Made by a program: the position numbers and the translations under genes. DNA of 64,000 nucleotides. It comes from Nitrospirales bacterium LBB_01. GTDB lineage: Bacteria > Nitrospirota > Thermodesulfovibrionia > Thermodesulfovibrionales > Magnetobacteriaceae. Where the stretch lies: positions 930,001 through 994,000 of the forward strand of contig CP049016.1 in assembly GCA_004376055.2 (NCBI GenBank), given 5' to 3'. The notes under the pieces were generated by a model. That model made no database searches. It was not told where the DNA came from and worked only from the letters and a program-made list of their open reading frames with translations. This document shows positions 16,200 to 23,197 of this stretch, piece after piece. Position 1 is the stretch's first letter. Each line of letters starts with the position of its first letter.

Positions 16200-16431
16200 A
16201 TGCTTAATGAGTTAACTCTGGCAGAGGGTTTTCTGTCAGCAAATGATATATTTAAAGGACTGGATTCCCGCTCGTAGGCGGGAATGACAAAAGGAGTAGG
16301 CGGGAATGACACAGGAGAGTACTCTTCTTTTTTCTGTTATTCCTTTACAGGGGAATCCCCTTTAGGGGAGTGTCATTCCTGCGTAGGCAGGAATCCAGTT
16401 TTTTGTTTGCGGAGCTAACTGCATAGGCAAT
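16200..16431 (+). repeat. MITE-like repeat element, copy 2
   Basis: A ~232-bp copy occupying most of the 371-bp gap between the divergent GGDEF-EAL and IscR-like genes; the rest of that gap is AT-rich sequence plus the IscR operator. The left end (ATGCTTAATGAGTTAACTCT) and right end (GGAGCTAACTGCATAGGCAAT) match those of copies 1 and 3. Between the outer hairpin arms it carries an extra hairpin (GGGGAATCCCCTTTAGGGG, 16349-16367) and a duplicated TAGGCGGGAATGACA. Its right end stops 10 bp before the IscR operator. Confidence 0.8.
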
Positions 16432-16441
16432 AAAAAAAATA

Positions 16442-16472
16442 ATACTTGACAAAATTAGTAAGGTATTATAAA
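16442..16472 (+). promoter_or_regulatory. IscR-type operator overlapping the promoter of the iron-sulfur operon
   Basis: Positions 16442-16466 read ATACTTGAC-AAAATTA-GTAAGGTAT, a 25-bp imperfect palindrome with ATAC/GTAT ends, the layout of the type 1 IscR site (ATAnnTGACTn...AGTCAnnTAT). It contains the -35 TTGACA (16446-16451); a -10 TATAAA lies at 16467-16472 (15-bp spacer). The regulator gene starts 11 nt later. The expected logic is feedback: the clustered regulator represses its own operon when Fe-S supply is sufficient. Confidence 0.65.
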
Positions 16473-16483
16473 ATTAAATTACT

Positions 16484-17020
16484 ATGTTGAGATTATCGAC
16501 AAAATGCCAGTACGGCGTAAGAGCTATGTATGAGATAGCGCGTGGGTATCCTGAAAACCCGCTGACCATACGGGTGATTTCAGAGCGTCAGGACGTGTCC
16601 GTGCCGTTTTTAGAGCAGATACTTGGAAGGCTGCGTAAGGTTGGACTGATAAAGAGCGTAAAGGGCCCTGGCGGCGGTTATTTATTAACAAAAGGCCCTG
16701 AGGATATTACTATAGCGGAGATATTAACCACGTTAGAGGGCCCGTTTGCAATTACACTGTGTGCATCGGCGCACTCTGAAGACCCAGCAAGCTCTAAAGG
16801 CTGTATGAAAGCCGACCACTGCGTGATACAACACTTGTGGAGAGCGCTGGGAAGGCAAATAGAAGAGTTTTTACAAACCATAACGCTCATGGATTTAGTC
16901 AAGGGTAAGCAGTTTGAGGACTTAATTTTTTCCTGTGATGCAAGTGCTGTAGGTGCGGCGTGTCCACGTGAAGTGCTACGTGCGGGCAGCAGCAAAACCG
17001 TTGGGAGCGCACTGGCATGA
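16484..17020 (+). CDS. Rrf2-family regulator, IscR-like
   Basis: A 178-residue Rrf2-family winged-helix repressor. The N-terminal DNA-binding region is standard (LRLSTKCQYGVRAMYEIA ... ISERQDVSVPFLEQILGRLRKVGLIKSVKGPGGGYLL). The cluster-binding loop carries C93, C107 and C113 with H117 close by, so a [2Fe-2S] cluster as in IscR is likely, although the first Cys spacing (13 residues between) is longer than in E. coli IscR. The C-terminal ~35 residues add two more Cys. It heads a four-gene operon for sulfur mobilisation and cluster assembly and overlaps the next gene as ATGA. An IscR-type palindrome sits in its promoter, consistent with autoregulation. Confidence 0.9.
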   Translation: MLRLSTKCQYGVRAMYEIARGYPENPLTIRVISERQDVSVPFLEQILGRLRKVGLIKSVKGPGGGYLLTKGPEDITIAEILTTLEGPFAITLCASAHSEDPASSKGCMKADHCVIQHLWRALGRQIEEFLQTITLMDLVKGKQFEDLIFSCDASAVGAACPREVLRAGSSKTVGSALA

Positions 17021-17307
17021 GTCTAAAATTTGTTGAAAACGTTAAAGCAGATGTAACAAGCGACATCGTATATATGATGTGTCCGATGCACTTGTTGAAG
17101 CTGGACGAGCAAATTAAGGAGTTGGAAGATAAGCAGGTGTTGGAACTTTTAACCGACTATGACGGAGCGCTTGAGGATGTGCCGGCATGGTGTGAAAAGA
17201 CCGGAAATGAGTTTTTGGGTATAGATGAGGAGGCGGATTATTATAAGATTTACATCAGAAAAGCCGACGGCAACTCTGCGTCAGCGCTAAAAGAGGTGAA
17301 AAAATGA
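17017..17307 (+). CDS. TusA/SirA-like sulfurtransferase
   Basis: A 96-residue protein with the TusA-like fold signature: a Cys-Pro start of the first helix (MMCPMHLLKLDEQIKEL, C22-P23), then VLELLTDYDGALEDVPAWCEKTGNEFLG and a final strand DYYKIYIRK. TusA-like proteins carry persulfide sulfur from a cysteine desulfurase on the CP cysteine to acceptors. The usual CPxP is CPMH here. The gene overlaps both neighbours by ATGA (regulator upstream, NifS-like downstream), so all are translationally coupled, and its position directly before the NifS-like gene supports a role in sulfur relay. Which acceptor it serves is not visible. Confidence 0.85.
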   Translation: MSLKFVENVKADVTSDIVYMMCPMHLLKLDEQIKELEDKQVLELLTDYDGALEDVPAWCEKTGNEFLGIDEEADYYKIYIRKADGNSASALKEVKK

Positions 17308-18500
17308 ACAAGAGACTATATTTTGACCATGTGGCTACAAATCCACTCTTACCAGAGGTGTTTGAGGTAATGGAGCCGTACTTTAAGGAGGAGTTTGGAA
17401 ATCCTCTTAGTATGTACGATTTGGGTTTTAATGCTAAGCAGGGGATAGACAAAGCAAGGGAACAGGTAGGGGCATTAATAAACGCTAAAGCATCGGAGAT
17501 AATCTTTACGTCATCGGGAGCTGAGGCAAATAACTTTGCAGTTAAAGGATTGGCTACATCAAGACAAAACGATGGCAATCACATAATAATATCAAAAGCC
17601 GAACACCATTCGGTGCTTAACACTGCCAGGTCTTTGGAAAAGCAGGGATTTGTGGTGACGTACCTGCCTTTAGATAAACACGGGCTTGTTGATCCGCAGG
17701 CCGTAAAGTCGGCAATCAACAAAGACACAGTGCTAATATCGGTCATACATGCTAACTCCGAGGTGGGGACTATTGAACCAATACAGGAAATCGCAGAAAT
17801 TGCCCGTGAGCGTAAGATAACTTTTCACACCGATGCTGTGGCAACTGTGGGCAACATGGAGGTGGATGTAAAGGCGTTGGGGGTGGATGCAATGAGTATG
17901 GCGGCGCATCAGTTTTATGGCCCAAAGGGCGCTGGGGCGCTTTATTTAAGGGGTGGACAGAGGATTTTACCTCTTATCTATGGAGGCATTCAGGAAAACG
18001 GAAGACGTGCCGGTACGGAGAATGTGCCTGCAATCGTTGGAATGGGAAAAGCTGCGGAGCTTGCTAAGGAAAAACTGCCTGAGAGGATGGCACACGTTAA
18101 AAAATTACGGGACAGGTGCATTGAGGGACTTTCTAAGGTTGAAAAGGTGCACTTAACGGGACATCCAACTCAGAGGCTTCCCGGGCTTGCCAGTTTCGTA
18201 GTAGAGTTTATTGAAGGCGAGGGAATGCTGCTTATGCTCCTATCTAAATCAATATACGCAGCAAGCGGCTCGGCATGTACATCAAAGGCTCTAAAAGCCT
18301 CTCCCACGCTTGCCTCAATGGGAGTCCCCACAAGCCTTACACACGGCTCAATTGTGTTTTCCTTTGGCATAGATAACACTATAGAGGATGTGGAGAGTTT
18401 AATTACGGAGTTTCCTGTCATTATAGGAAAGTTAAGGGCGATGTCTCCTTTTGCTAAGGAGGGTTGGCGCCCTGAGGATATGAAAACAGAGGAAAATTGA
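17304..18500 (+). CDS. NifS/IscS-like protein lacking the PLP-binding lysine
   Basis: A 398-residue class V aminotransferase-fold protein of the cysteine desulfurase family: YFDHVATNPLLPEV, TSSGAEANNFAVKG, AEHHSVLNT, HANSEVGTIEPIQEI, FHTDAVATVGNM and the catalytic-loop Cys325 in GSACTSKALKAS are all in place. However, the Schiff-base motif reads MAAHQFYGPKG where active enzymes have HK: residue 203 is Gln (codon CAG at 17910-17912). Without that Lys normal PLP-dependent desulfuration is not expected. The operon context (IscR-like, TusA-like, IscU-like) argues that it is still part of cluster biogenesis, perhaps accepting or presenting sulfide or persulfide. A. fulgidus IscS has been reported to lack this Lys too, as I recall. 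Confidence 0.9.
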   Translation: MNKRLYFDHVATNPLLPEVFEVMEPYFKEEFGNPLSMYDLGFNAKQGIDKAREQVGALINAKASEIIFTSSGAEANNFAVKGLATSRQNDGNHIIISKAEHHSVLNTARSLEKQGFVVTYLPLDKHGLVDPQAVKSAINKDTVLISVIHANSEVGTIEPIQEIAEIARERKITFHTDAVATVGNMEVDVKALGVDAMSMAAHQFYGPKGAGALYLRGGQRILPLIYGGIQENGRRAGTENVPAIVGMGKAAELAKEKLPERMAHVKKLRDRCIEGLSKVEKVHLTGHPTQRLPGLASFVVEFIEGEGMLLMLLSKSIYAASGSACTSKALKASPTLASMGVPTSLTHGSIVFSFGIDNTIEDVESLITEFPVIIGKLRAMSPFAKEGWRPEDMKTEEN

Positions 18501-18535
18501 GATAACATTTAGAAAAAATGTAAGGGAGGTTTAAC

Positions 18536-18904
18536 ATGTATAGCCAAAAATTGATGGATCACTTTACAAATCCAAGAAACGTGGGGGAGATAGCTGACGC
18601 CGATGGGGTAGGGATGGAGGGCAATCCAACTTGTGGCGATGCTATGAAACTTTTTATAAAAGTAGAAAATGAAAAAATAGTTGATATAAAATTTCAGACA
18701 TTTGGCTGTGGAGCGGCTATCGCAGTGTCCAGTATGATAACCGAAATGGCAAAAGGCAAAACGCTTGAAGAAGCGCTCCTGATAACAAAACAGGATGTGG
18801 CGGATGCCTTAGATGGGCTGCCGCCCCAGAAAATGCACTGCTCAAACCTCGGCGCCGACGCCCTTAGAAAAGCCATAGAGGACTACCGCCAGCGAGGTAA
18901 TTAG
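18536..18904 (+). CDS. Iron-sulfur cluster scaffold, IscU/NifU N-terminal type
   Basis: A 122-residue scaffold protein. The three cluster-ligand cysteines are C33 (NPTCGD, with D35 two residues later), C58 (FGCGAAIAVSSM) and C102 (MHCSNLG), in canonical spacing; the LPPxK chaperone-binding loop of IscU appears as LPPQK. It assembles a [2Fe-2S] cluster from sulfide delivered by its desulfurase partner. The GGGAGG ribosome site 6 nt before the ATG is strong, and a 35-nt gap separates it from the NifS-like gene. The transcript ends at an obvious hairpin terminator just downstream, making this the last gene of the operon. Confidence 0.95.
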   Translation: MYSQKLMDHFTNPRNVGEIADADGVGMEGNPTCGDAMKLFIKVENEKIVDIKFQTFGCGAAIAVSSMITEMAKGKTLEEALLITKQDVADALDGLPPQKMHCSNLGADALRKAIEDYRQRGN

Positions 18905-18912
18905 ATTATCAA

Positions 18913-18958
18913 AATAATAAAGGGAGGGCAAAGCCCTTTCCCTTATTATTTTTGTTTT
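18913..18958 (+). terminator. Rho-independent terminator of the IscR operon
   Basis: A long stem (AATAATAAAGGGAGGGC, 18913-18929, against GCCCTTTCCCTTATTATT, 18933-18950) with an AAA loop is followed by TTTTGTTTT. It lies 9 nt after the IscU-like stop and is the clearest terminator in the window; the A-rich upstream arm means it could also work in the opposite direction. Confidence 0.88.
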
Positions 18959-18985
18959 CTTGAAAACGAATTAGCATTATTAAAA

Positions 18986-19179
18986 ATGCTTATTGAGTTA
19001 ATTCCGGTAGAGGGGTTTCATGGTTCTAAAAAGGTAGGTTTCTATGTTTTTTAAAGTGGAAAAAAGGACTGGATTCCCGCTCGTAGGCGGGAATGACAAG
19101 AGGGGGCTTTCTTTTTTTGTCATTCCTGCGAAGGCAGGAATCCAGTTTTTTTGTTAACGGAGTTAACTGCATAGTCAAT
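18986..19179 (+). repeat. MITE-like repeat element, copy 3
   Basis: A ~194-bp copy in the 336-bp gap between the IscU-like gene and the stress-protein gene. Terminal inverted repeats: AATGCTTATTGAGTTAATTCC at the left against the complement of GGAGTTAACTGCATAGTCAAT at the right (17 of 22 positions agree allowing the next base). The hairpin arms are at 19072-19098 (GGATTCCCGCTCGTAGGCGG...) and 19119-19145. The internal left segment (19015-19065) differs from copies 1 and 2, so it is an older or recombined copy. Confidence 0.8.
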
Positions 19180-19198
19180 TTATTAAATTGTGCCTGTA

Positions 19199-19228
19199 TT
19201 GTCTTTGATTTTACAGAAGTGTTATTAT
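19199..19228 (+). promoter_or_regulatory. Promoter of the stress-protein/radical SAM cassette
   Basis: TTGTCT (19199-19204) and TATTAT (19223-19228) are separated by 18 bp. Transcription would begin near 19235, leaving only about six nucleotides before ATG 19241, so the mRNA would be nearly leaderless; consistent with this there is no Shine-Dalgarno. Read by eye. Confidence 0.5.
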
Positions 19229-19240
19229 AGTCAGATTGTG

Positions 19241-20344
19241 ATGCAGATTAAAATTAGTAAAGTGTTGCTGTGCCATGACAATGGCGATGTCTCTGATATG
19301 GCGGCGGGTGTTGCGTTAAGTATAGCAAGGGCATTTAATCTGCCGGTGCTTGGACTTCATGGTTACAATGCGGTTATGCACGAGGGCGCTTTCAGAATTA
19401 TGGAGCCGACTTTGCCCGCAGAGTACCAGACTGAGGAAATCCTTGCTAAGCAGCGGGAGGTTCACGCAAGCCTTATTCGTGTCGGTATGGAAAAAATATC
19501 TCTTTCGTATCTAAAGCCGCTTGAGCCGATATTTAGTGACGCTCAAGTCCCATTTAGCCCCAAAGTGCGCGAAGGGAAAAATTTTAAAGCCCTCCTTGAG
19601 CTGATTAATGAGGAGGATTTTGGCAGTCTTGTCATTATCGGAGACTCAGGGTTCAACCACAGTGAGTATGGTTTTGTGGGCAGTGTCTGTACGAGGGTGC
19701 TTAGGCAGTGTGATAATAAAAATATCCTAATCGTAAAAAACGATAAGATATTAGAGGGTGCTGAGTTTGTAGTCGGTTTAGACGGCAGCGCATCGGCTGT
19801 TTATTCACTTAGAGTTGCCGCAGCGTTGGCTAAGAAATTTAATGCAAAGCTCCATCTCCTATACGTCTTTGACTCAGCCCTCCATAACGATCTCTTTGGG
19901 CGCTTAAAAGACACACTAATTAACGACGACGGGTTTAAATTTAATACAAAAGATCAAGAGAAAATTCACGATGAATTTATAGATAAAGGTCTTGCACGGG
20001 TTGGACACATGATTCTAAATAAGGCGGAAAAGGATGTGTTTGGCGGCAACGGCGCAACCCATGAAGCTAAACCCGCTCACGGAGCAATGCACGGTTTTGG
20101 ACTTGTCGGAGACGGCGGGCAAAACGGTAACGGACTTAAGAAATCGGTGCTCTCCGGTCATATATATAAAAAGATATGCGATTATGCCAAAGATGTGGGC
20201 GCTGCGTTGGTCTTTACAGGGCGAACCGGACGCCATCACGCTGAGGGAATTGACATCGGCTCGGTTTGTGAAAATGTGGTGCGCTACAGCCCGTGTAACG
20301 TTATGGTTACAAGGGCTGAGGATTTCAAGGGTTGGGAACTTTAG
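19241..20344 (+). CDS. Tandem universal stress protein (UspA-like, two domains) with His-rich insert
   Basis: About 367 residues forming two UspA-like domains. Domain 1 (KVLLCHDNGDVSDMAAGVALSIARAF ... SLVIIGDSG ... VLRQCDNKNILIVK) and domain 2 (FVVGLDGSASAVYSLRVAAALAKKF ... LVFTGRTGRHHAEGIDIGSVCENVVRYSPCNVMVTR). The second domain keeps a G-rich nucleotide-binding-type segment. Between beta/alpha units of domain 2 lies an unusual Gly/His-rich insertion (THEAKPAHGAMHGFGLVGDGG). I chose ATG 19241 because the Usp fold begins there; an in-frame GTG at 19190 would add 17 residues upstream of the promoter-like -10. The gene overlaps the radical SAM gene by 13 nt, so the two are surely coexpressed. 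Usp proteins are stress-linked nucleotide binders; its specific role here is unknown. Confidence 0.82.
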   Translation: MQIKISKVLLCHDNGDVSDMAAGVALSIARAFNLPVLGLHGYNAVMHEGAFRIMEPTLPAEYQTEEILAKQREVHASLIRVGMEKISLSYLKPLEPIFSDAQVPFSPKVREGKNFKALLELINEEDFGSLVIIGDSGFNHSEYGFVGSVCTRVLRQCDNKNILIVKNDKILEGAEFVVGLDGSASAVYSLRVAAALAKKFNAKLHLLYVFDSALHNDLFGRLKDTLINDDGFKFNTKDQEKIHDEFIDKGLARVGHMILNKAEKDVFGGNGATHEAKPAHGAMHGFGLVGDGGQNGNGLKKSVLSGHIYKKICDYAKDVGAALVFTGRTGRHHAEGIDIGSVCENVVRYSPCNVMVTRAEDFKGWEL

Positions 20345-21555
20345 ATTATAAGCCGTACATTGTCTCATGGAATTTAACGCATGGCTGTAATCTCTCCTGT
20401 CCGCACTGCTATATGGACGCAGGTTGCCGCAGTGACGGAGAATTGACAACGGCACAGGCGAAAGGTGTTGTAAATTCGCTTGCTCAAATGAATCCCGCCA
20501 TGATGATAGTGCTAACTGGTGGAGAGCCTCTCCTTCGGGATGATATCATAGACATCGTGGGATACTGCTCGGATGCAGGGTTTATAACAGTACTTGGCAC
20601 AAACGGCACTCTGCTTAAGAGAGATAAATTGGCACAGCTGAAGAGTGCTGGTTTACAGGGTATCGGAGTCAGTATTGATTCCATAAAGCCGGAAAGTCAT
20701 AATGCGTTTCGCAATTTTAAGGGAGCGTGGGAACTTTCCATAGACTGTTTAAAAGCCGCAAAGGAGCTTTCTATCGAGACTCAACTTGATGTCACCCTTA
20801 CCGATGATAATTACACAGAGATTGGAGATTTCGTTGAGCTTGCGGTAAGTTTAGGTGCAAGAGCGCTAAATTTCTTTTTCCTTGTCTGCACGGGGCGAGC
20901 CATGAGGACATTTATTTCGGTTCAAAACTATGACGCTGCCATACAGGAGCTTGTTAAGCGATCTAAGACCGAGACCCGAACGATGGTCAGAGCGCGGTGT
21001 GCGCCTCACATTTATCGGGTGCTTCATGAGGATGGCGTAAGACTGCCTGAGGGCACACGCGGCTGTCTTGCAGGACGCTCTTACATGCGCATAGACCCTG
21101 TGGGAAATGTGACCCCATGTCCATATATGGAGGACAGTGTTGGAAACGTTAAGGATACAAGCATAGAGCAACTGTGGGCGGAGTCTCAGAAATTGCAAAC
21201 TATGCGGGACGGCGAGTATGGTGGCAGATGCGGCATATGTGAGTTTACAGAGATATGCGGCGGCTGCAGGGCAAGAGCATTAGCTGAGAAAGGTGACTTT
21301 ATGGCTGAGGATCCTCTGTGTCTTTATGAACCGCAGGGCAAAGGGAAACTCACGCTTACAGATGAGTCCCAATCTGATATAGAATGGGAAAGTGCCGCTA
21401 AACAGAGAATGAATAAGGTACCGGCTTTCATTAGAAAAATGGTTATAGGAGTCATAGAAAAAAAAGCAATTGAAAAGGGTGTTAGCAAAATTACTGAGGC
21501 TTTTGTAGAGGAGATAAAATCACGTGATTTTTCCAAAATGCACCGACCGGGATAA
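20332..21555 (+). CDS. Radical SAM/SPASM protein with C-terminal PCP_red domain
   Basis: A 407-residue radical SAM enzyme. The [4Fe-4S]-AdoMet motif is C19-x3-C23-x2-C26 (HGCNLSCPHCYMDAG), followed by TGGEPLLRDD and GTNGTLL. A SPASM-type auxiliary-cluster region follows (RGCLAGRS ... GNVTPCPYMED ... CGICEFTEICGGCRARAL ... DPLC). The last ~50 residues (WESAAKQRMNKVPAFIRKMV ... EKGVSKITEAFVEEI) match the PCP_red domain found at the end of the dark protochlorophyllide reductase B subunit. The segment NFFFLVCTGRA is shared with radical SAM enzymes of heme/tetrapyrrole and peptide-modification groups, so the substrate class is open. Start is TTG 20332, inside the upstream gene, with GAGG 9 nt before. 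Coupled to the stress protein upstream and 3 nt from the next gene. Confidence 0.85.
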   Translation: MGTLDYKPYIVSWNLTHGCNLSCPHCYMDAGCRSDGELTTAQAKGVVNSLAQMNPAMMIVLTGGEPLLRDDIIDIVGYCSDAGFITVLGTNGTLLKRDKLAQLKSAGLQGIGVSIDSIKPESHNAFRNFKGAWELSIDCLKAAKELSIETQLDVTLTDDNYTEIGDFVELAVSLGARALNFFFLVCTGRAMRTFISVQNYDAAIQELVKRSKTETRTMVRARCAPHIYRVLHEDGVRLPEGTRGCLAGRSYMRIDPVGNVTPCPYMEDSVGNVKDTSIEQLWAESQKLQTMRDGEYGGRCGICEFTEICGGCRARALAEKGDFMAEDPLCLYEPQGKGKLTLTDESQSDIEWESAAKQRMNKVPAFIRKMVIGVIEKKAIEKGVSKITEAFVEEIKSRDFSKMHRPG

Positions 21556-21558
21556 TTT

Positions 21559-22290
21559 ATGAAAGAACCGCTTAGTACAGGTAAATTGCCAGAGCGTAGT
21601 CTTAATTGGCTTGCCTCATCACGACTTAAATTTATAAATGAAATGAGGGATGGAAAATCGCTCAGATATTTTTCAGCCCACCTGCCTGTTATGATTACAT
21701 GGGTTGAGGGTGGAGAGTCAGAACCTTACACAAAATATCCGGTTAATATGACAGTAAAGGGAATCGGATTAATTCCTAAAACTGGGCAGCTTGAGCATTT
21801 TACTAATCTCTTTGAATCAGCCGCAGCAAATACCAAGTCAAGACCGCACATAGAAACCATCAGGGAGCGTGTTGAAGCAGTTGAAGCACTTTATAACGAC
21901 CCCTCTAATTTTGACCCTGCTTTACTTGGCGGATTAGAAATATTCAGCGGCAAAGCACTTCAAAATGTTAAAAATAACGGCCACACAAGTCTCCTGTATG
22001 TAGGGATGGAGGAGTCACCGGCACAACCCATGCAGCACCCGCACAATATGGCTCAACACCCACATGGCATGGGAGGGCATGGCGGCGGCATTTCGTATAT
22101 CAGTTTTCAGGTTAACGGCTCTATTGAAATACTTGAAAAAGACAATGTTTACTATAGATACCTGCTTGCCTCACGGAAACTGTTTGAGTTTGATAAGTTT
22201 CACATCTTTCAGCCGGATTATCCGTTTGGATACCTGATAAAGGTAGAAGAGGTGCATGACAAATCGCCGTGGTCAAGAGCTGCTAAGTAA
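21559..22290 (+). CDS. Unknown protein with a His/Met-rich segment
   Basis: A 243-residue soluble protein I do not recognise. Residues ~1-145 and ~180-243 look like ordinary globular sequence; between them lies a His/Met/Gly-rich segment (QPMQHPHNMAQHPHGMGGHG), a composition typical of copper, nickel or heme-binding stretches. There is no signal peptide or membrane helix. It begins 3 nt after the radical SAM gene and has no good ribosome site, suggesting coupled translation. Together with the His-rich insert in the stress protein it suggests that this cassette handles a metal or metallo-cofactor; that is inference. It could equally be the substrate of the radical SAM enzyme. Confidence 0.65.
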   Translation: MKEPLSTGKLPERSLNWLASSRLKFINEMRDGKSLRYFSAHLPVMITWVEGGESEPYTKYPVNMTVKGIGLIPKTGQLEHFTNLFESAAANTKSRPHIETIRERVEAVEALYNDPSNFDPALLGGLEIFSGKALQNVKNNGHTSLLYVGMEESPAQPMQHPHNMAQHPHGMGGHGGGISYISFQVNGSIEILEKDNVYYRYLLASRKLFEFDKFHIFQPDYPFGYLIKVEEVHDKSPWSRAAK

Positions 22291-22347
22291 TTATAAGTCA
22301 AATTTACTTTGATGAGCTCACTATGAGCATGGAGCATAATCAAAATC

Positions 22348-23157
22348 ATGGCGGGTGCGGTGGTGATAATCAAATTTATAAAGCGGATACTGGCGGGGTT
22401 TCAGTTTTTAACGATAGTTCCAACTCCTCGCTCTCTTTATTCTGACGATGCAACAGAAATCGGTAAAAGTTCGGCATGGTTTTCGGTTACAGGGCTATTT
22501 ATCGGGGTTATGTCGGCTTTAGTTTGGTTTGTCGCTAAGAAATTTCTCCCTGCCGATGTGTCTTGTTTTCTTGTTATTGTGGTAACAATTCTATTAACCG
22601 GAGGGCTGCATCTTGACGGCCTATCCGACACGTTTGATGCTATAGCAGCCAGAGGAAAGTCGCAAGAGGAGCGTCTTAACATTATGAAAAGCGGAGTTTC
22701 TGGCCCAATTGGAGTAGCTGCAATGATAGTTATAATTTTTCTTAAATATTTGCTTTTAAAAAATCTGACTGCTCAGAGTGCTGTATCACCCTTATATATC
22801 CTTACCGTGTTTCCTATTGCAGGGAGGTTTGCTGCCACAGCTTGTCTGTATCTGGGAAAAAGCGCAAAAGAGGAGGGGTTAGGGTTTGTTTTTATTTCAA
22901 ACACCGGTTTAGTAGAGATTCTTACTTGTGGAGTTCTCACTATATTTATAGCCTCTGGTGCTAATTTCATTTTTAATCATATTAGTGATCCGCTTAATAT
23001 CATAGGACCGCCTGTTTTAACTCATACCGGCGTGTATATTTTCAGCATGTTTGCCACAGCATTTTTACAAGGAAAATTTGGCGGAATAACCGGTGACCAT
23101 GCTGGGGCTATAATAGAGGGCGGCGAAATTATTTTCCTTTTAGCGTACAGTTGTTGA
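22348..23157 (+). CDS. cobS: Adenosylcobinamide-GDP ribazoletransferase (cobalamin synthase)
   Basis: CobS joins adenosylcobinamide-GDP to alpha-ribazole (or its phosphate) in the last steps of cobalamin assembly at the cytoplasmic membrane. The 269-residue protein has the family signatures GFQFLTIVP near the N-terminus, GGLHLDGLSDTFDAI with the metal-binding acidic residues, RLNIMKSGVSGPIGV and the final GGITGDHAGAIIEGGEI, with about six hydrophobic helices. The first 9-10 residues are uncertain because an in-frame GTG also exists at 22357. It is followed by the CobC-like phosphatase and cobQ in the same direction, forming a short cobalamin-assembly cluster; no cobalamin riboswitch is visible upstream. 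Confidence 0.93.
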   Translation: MAGAVVIIKFIKRILAGFQFLTIVPTPRSLYSDDATEIGKSSAWFSVTGLFIGVMSALVWFVAKKFLPADVSCFLVIVVTILLTGGLHLDGLSDTFDAIAARGKSQEERLNIMKSGVSGPIGVAAMIVIIFLKYLLLKNLTAQSAVSPLYILTVFPIAGRFAATACLYLGKSAKEEGLGFVFISNTGLVEILTCGVLTIFIASGANFIFNHISDPLNIIGPPVLTHTGVYIFSMFATAFLQGKFGGITGDHAGAIIEGGEIIFLLAYSC

Positions 23158-23197
23158 AATGCGGCTATATTTAGTGCTATGATTGCGCTCTGATACG

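Noticed and set aside
22291-22347. Cobalamin riboswitch upstream of cobS
   Set aside because: The gap is only 57 nt and has no B12-box-like sequence.
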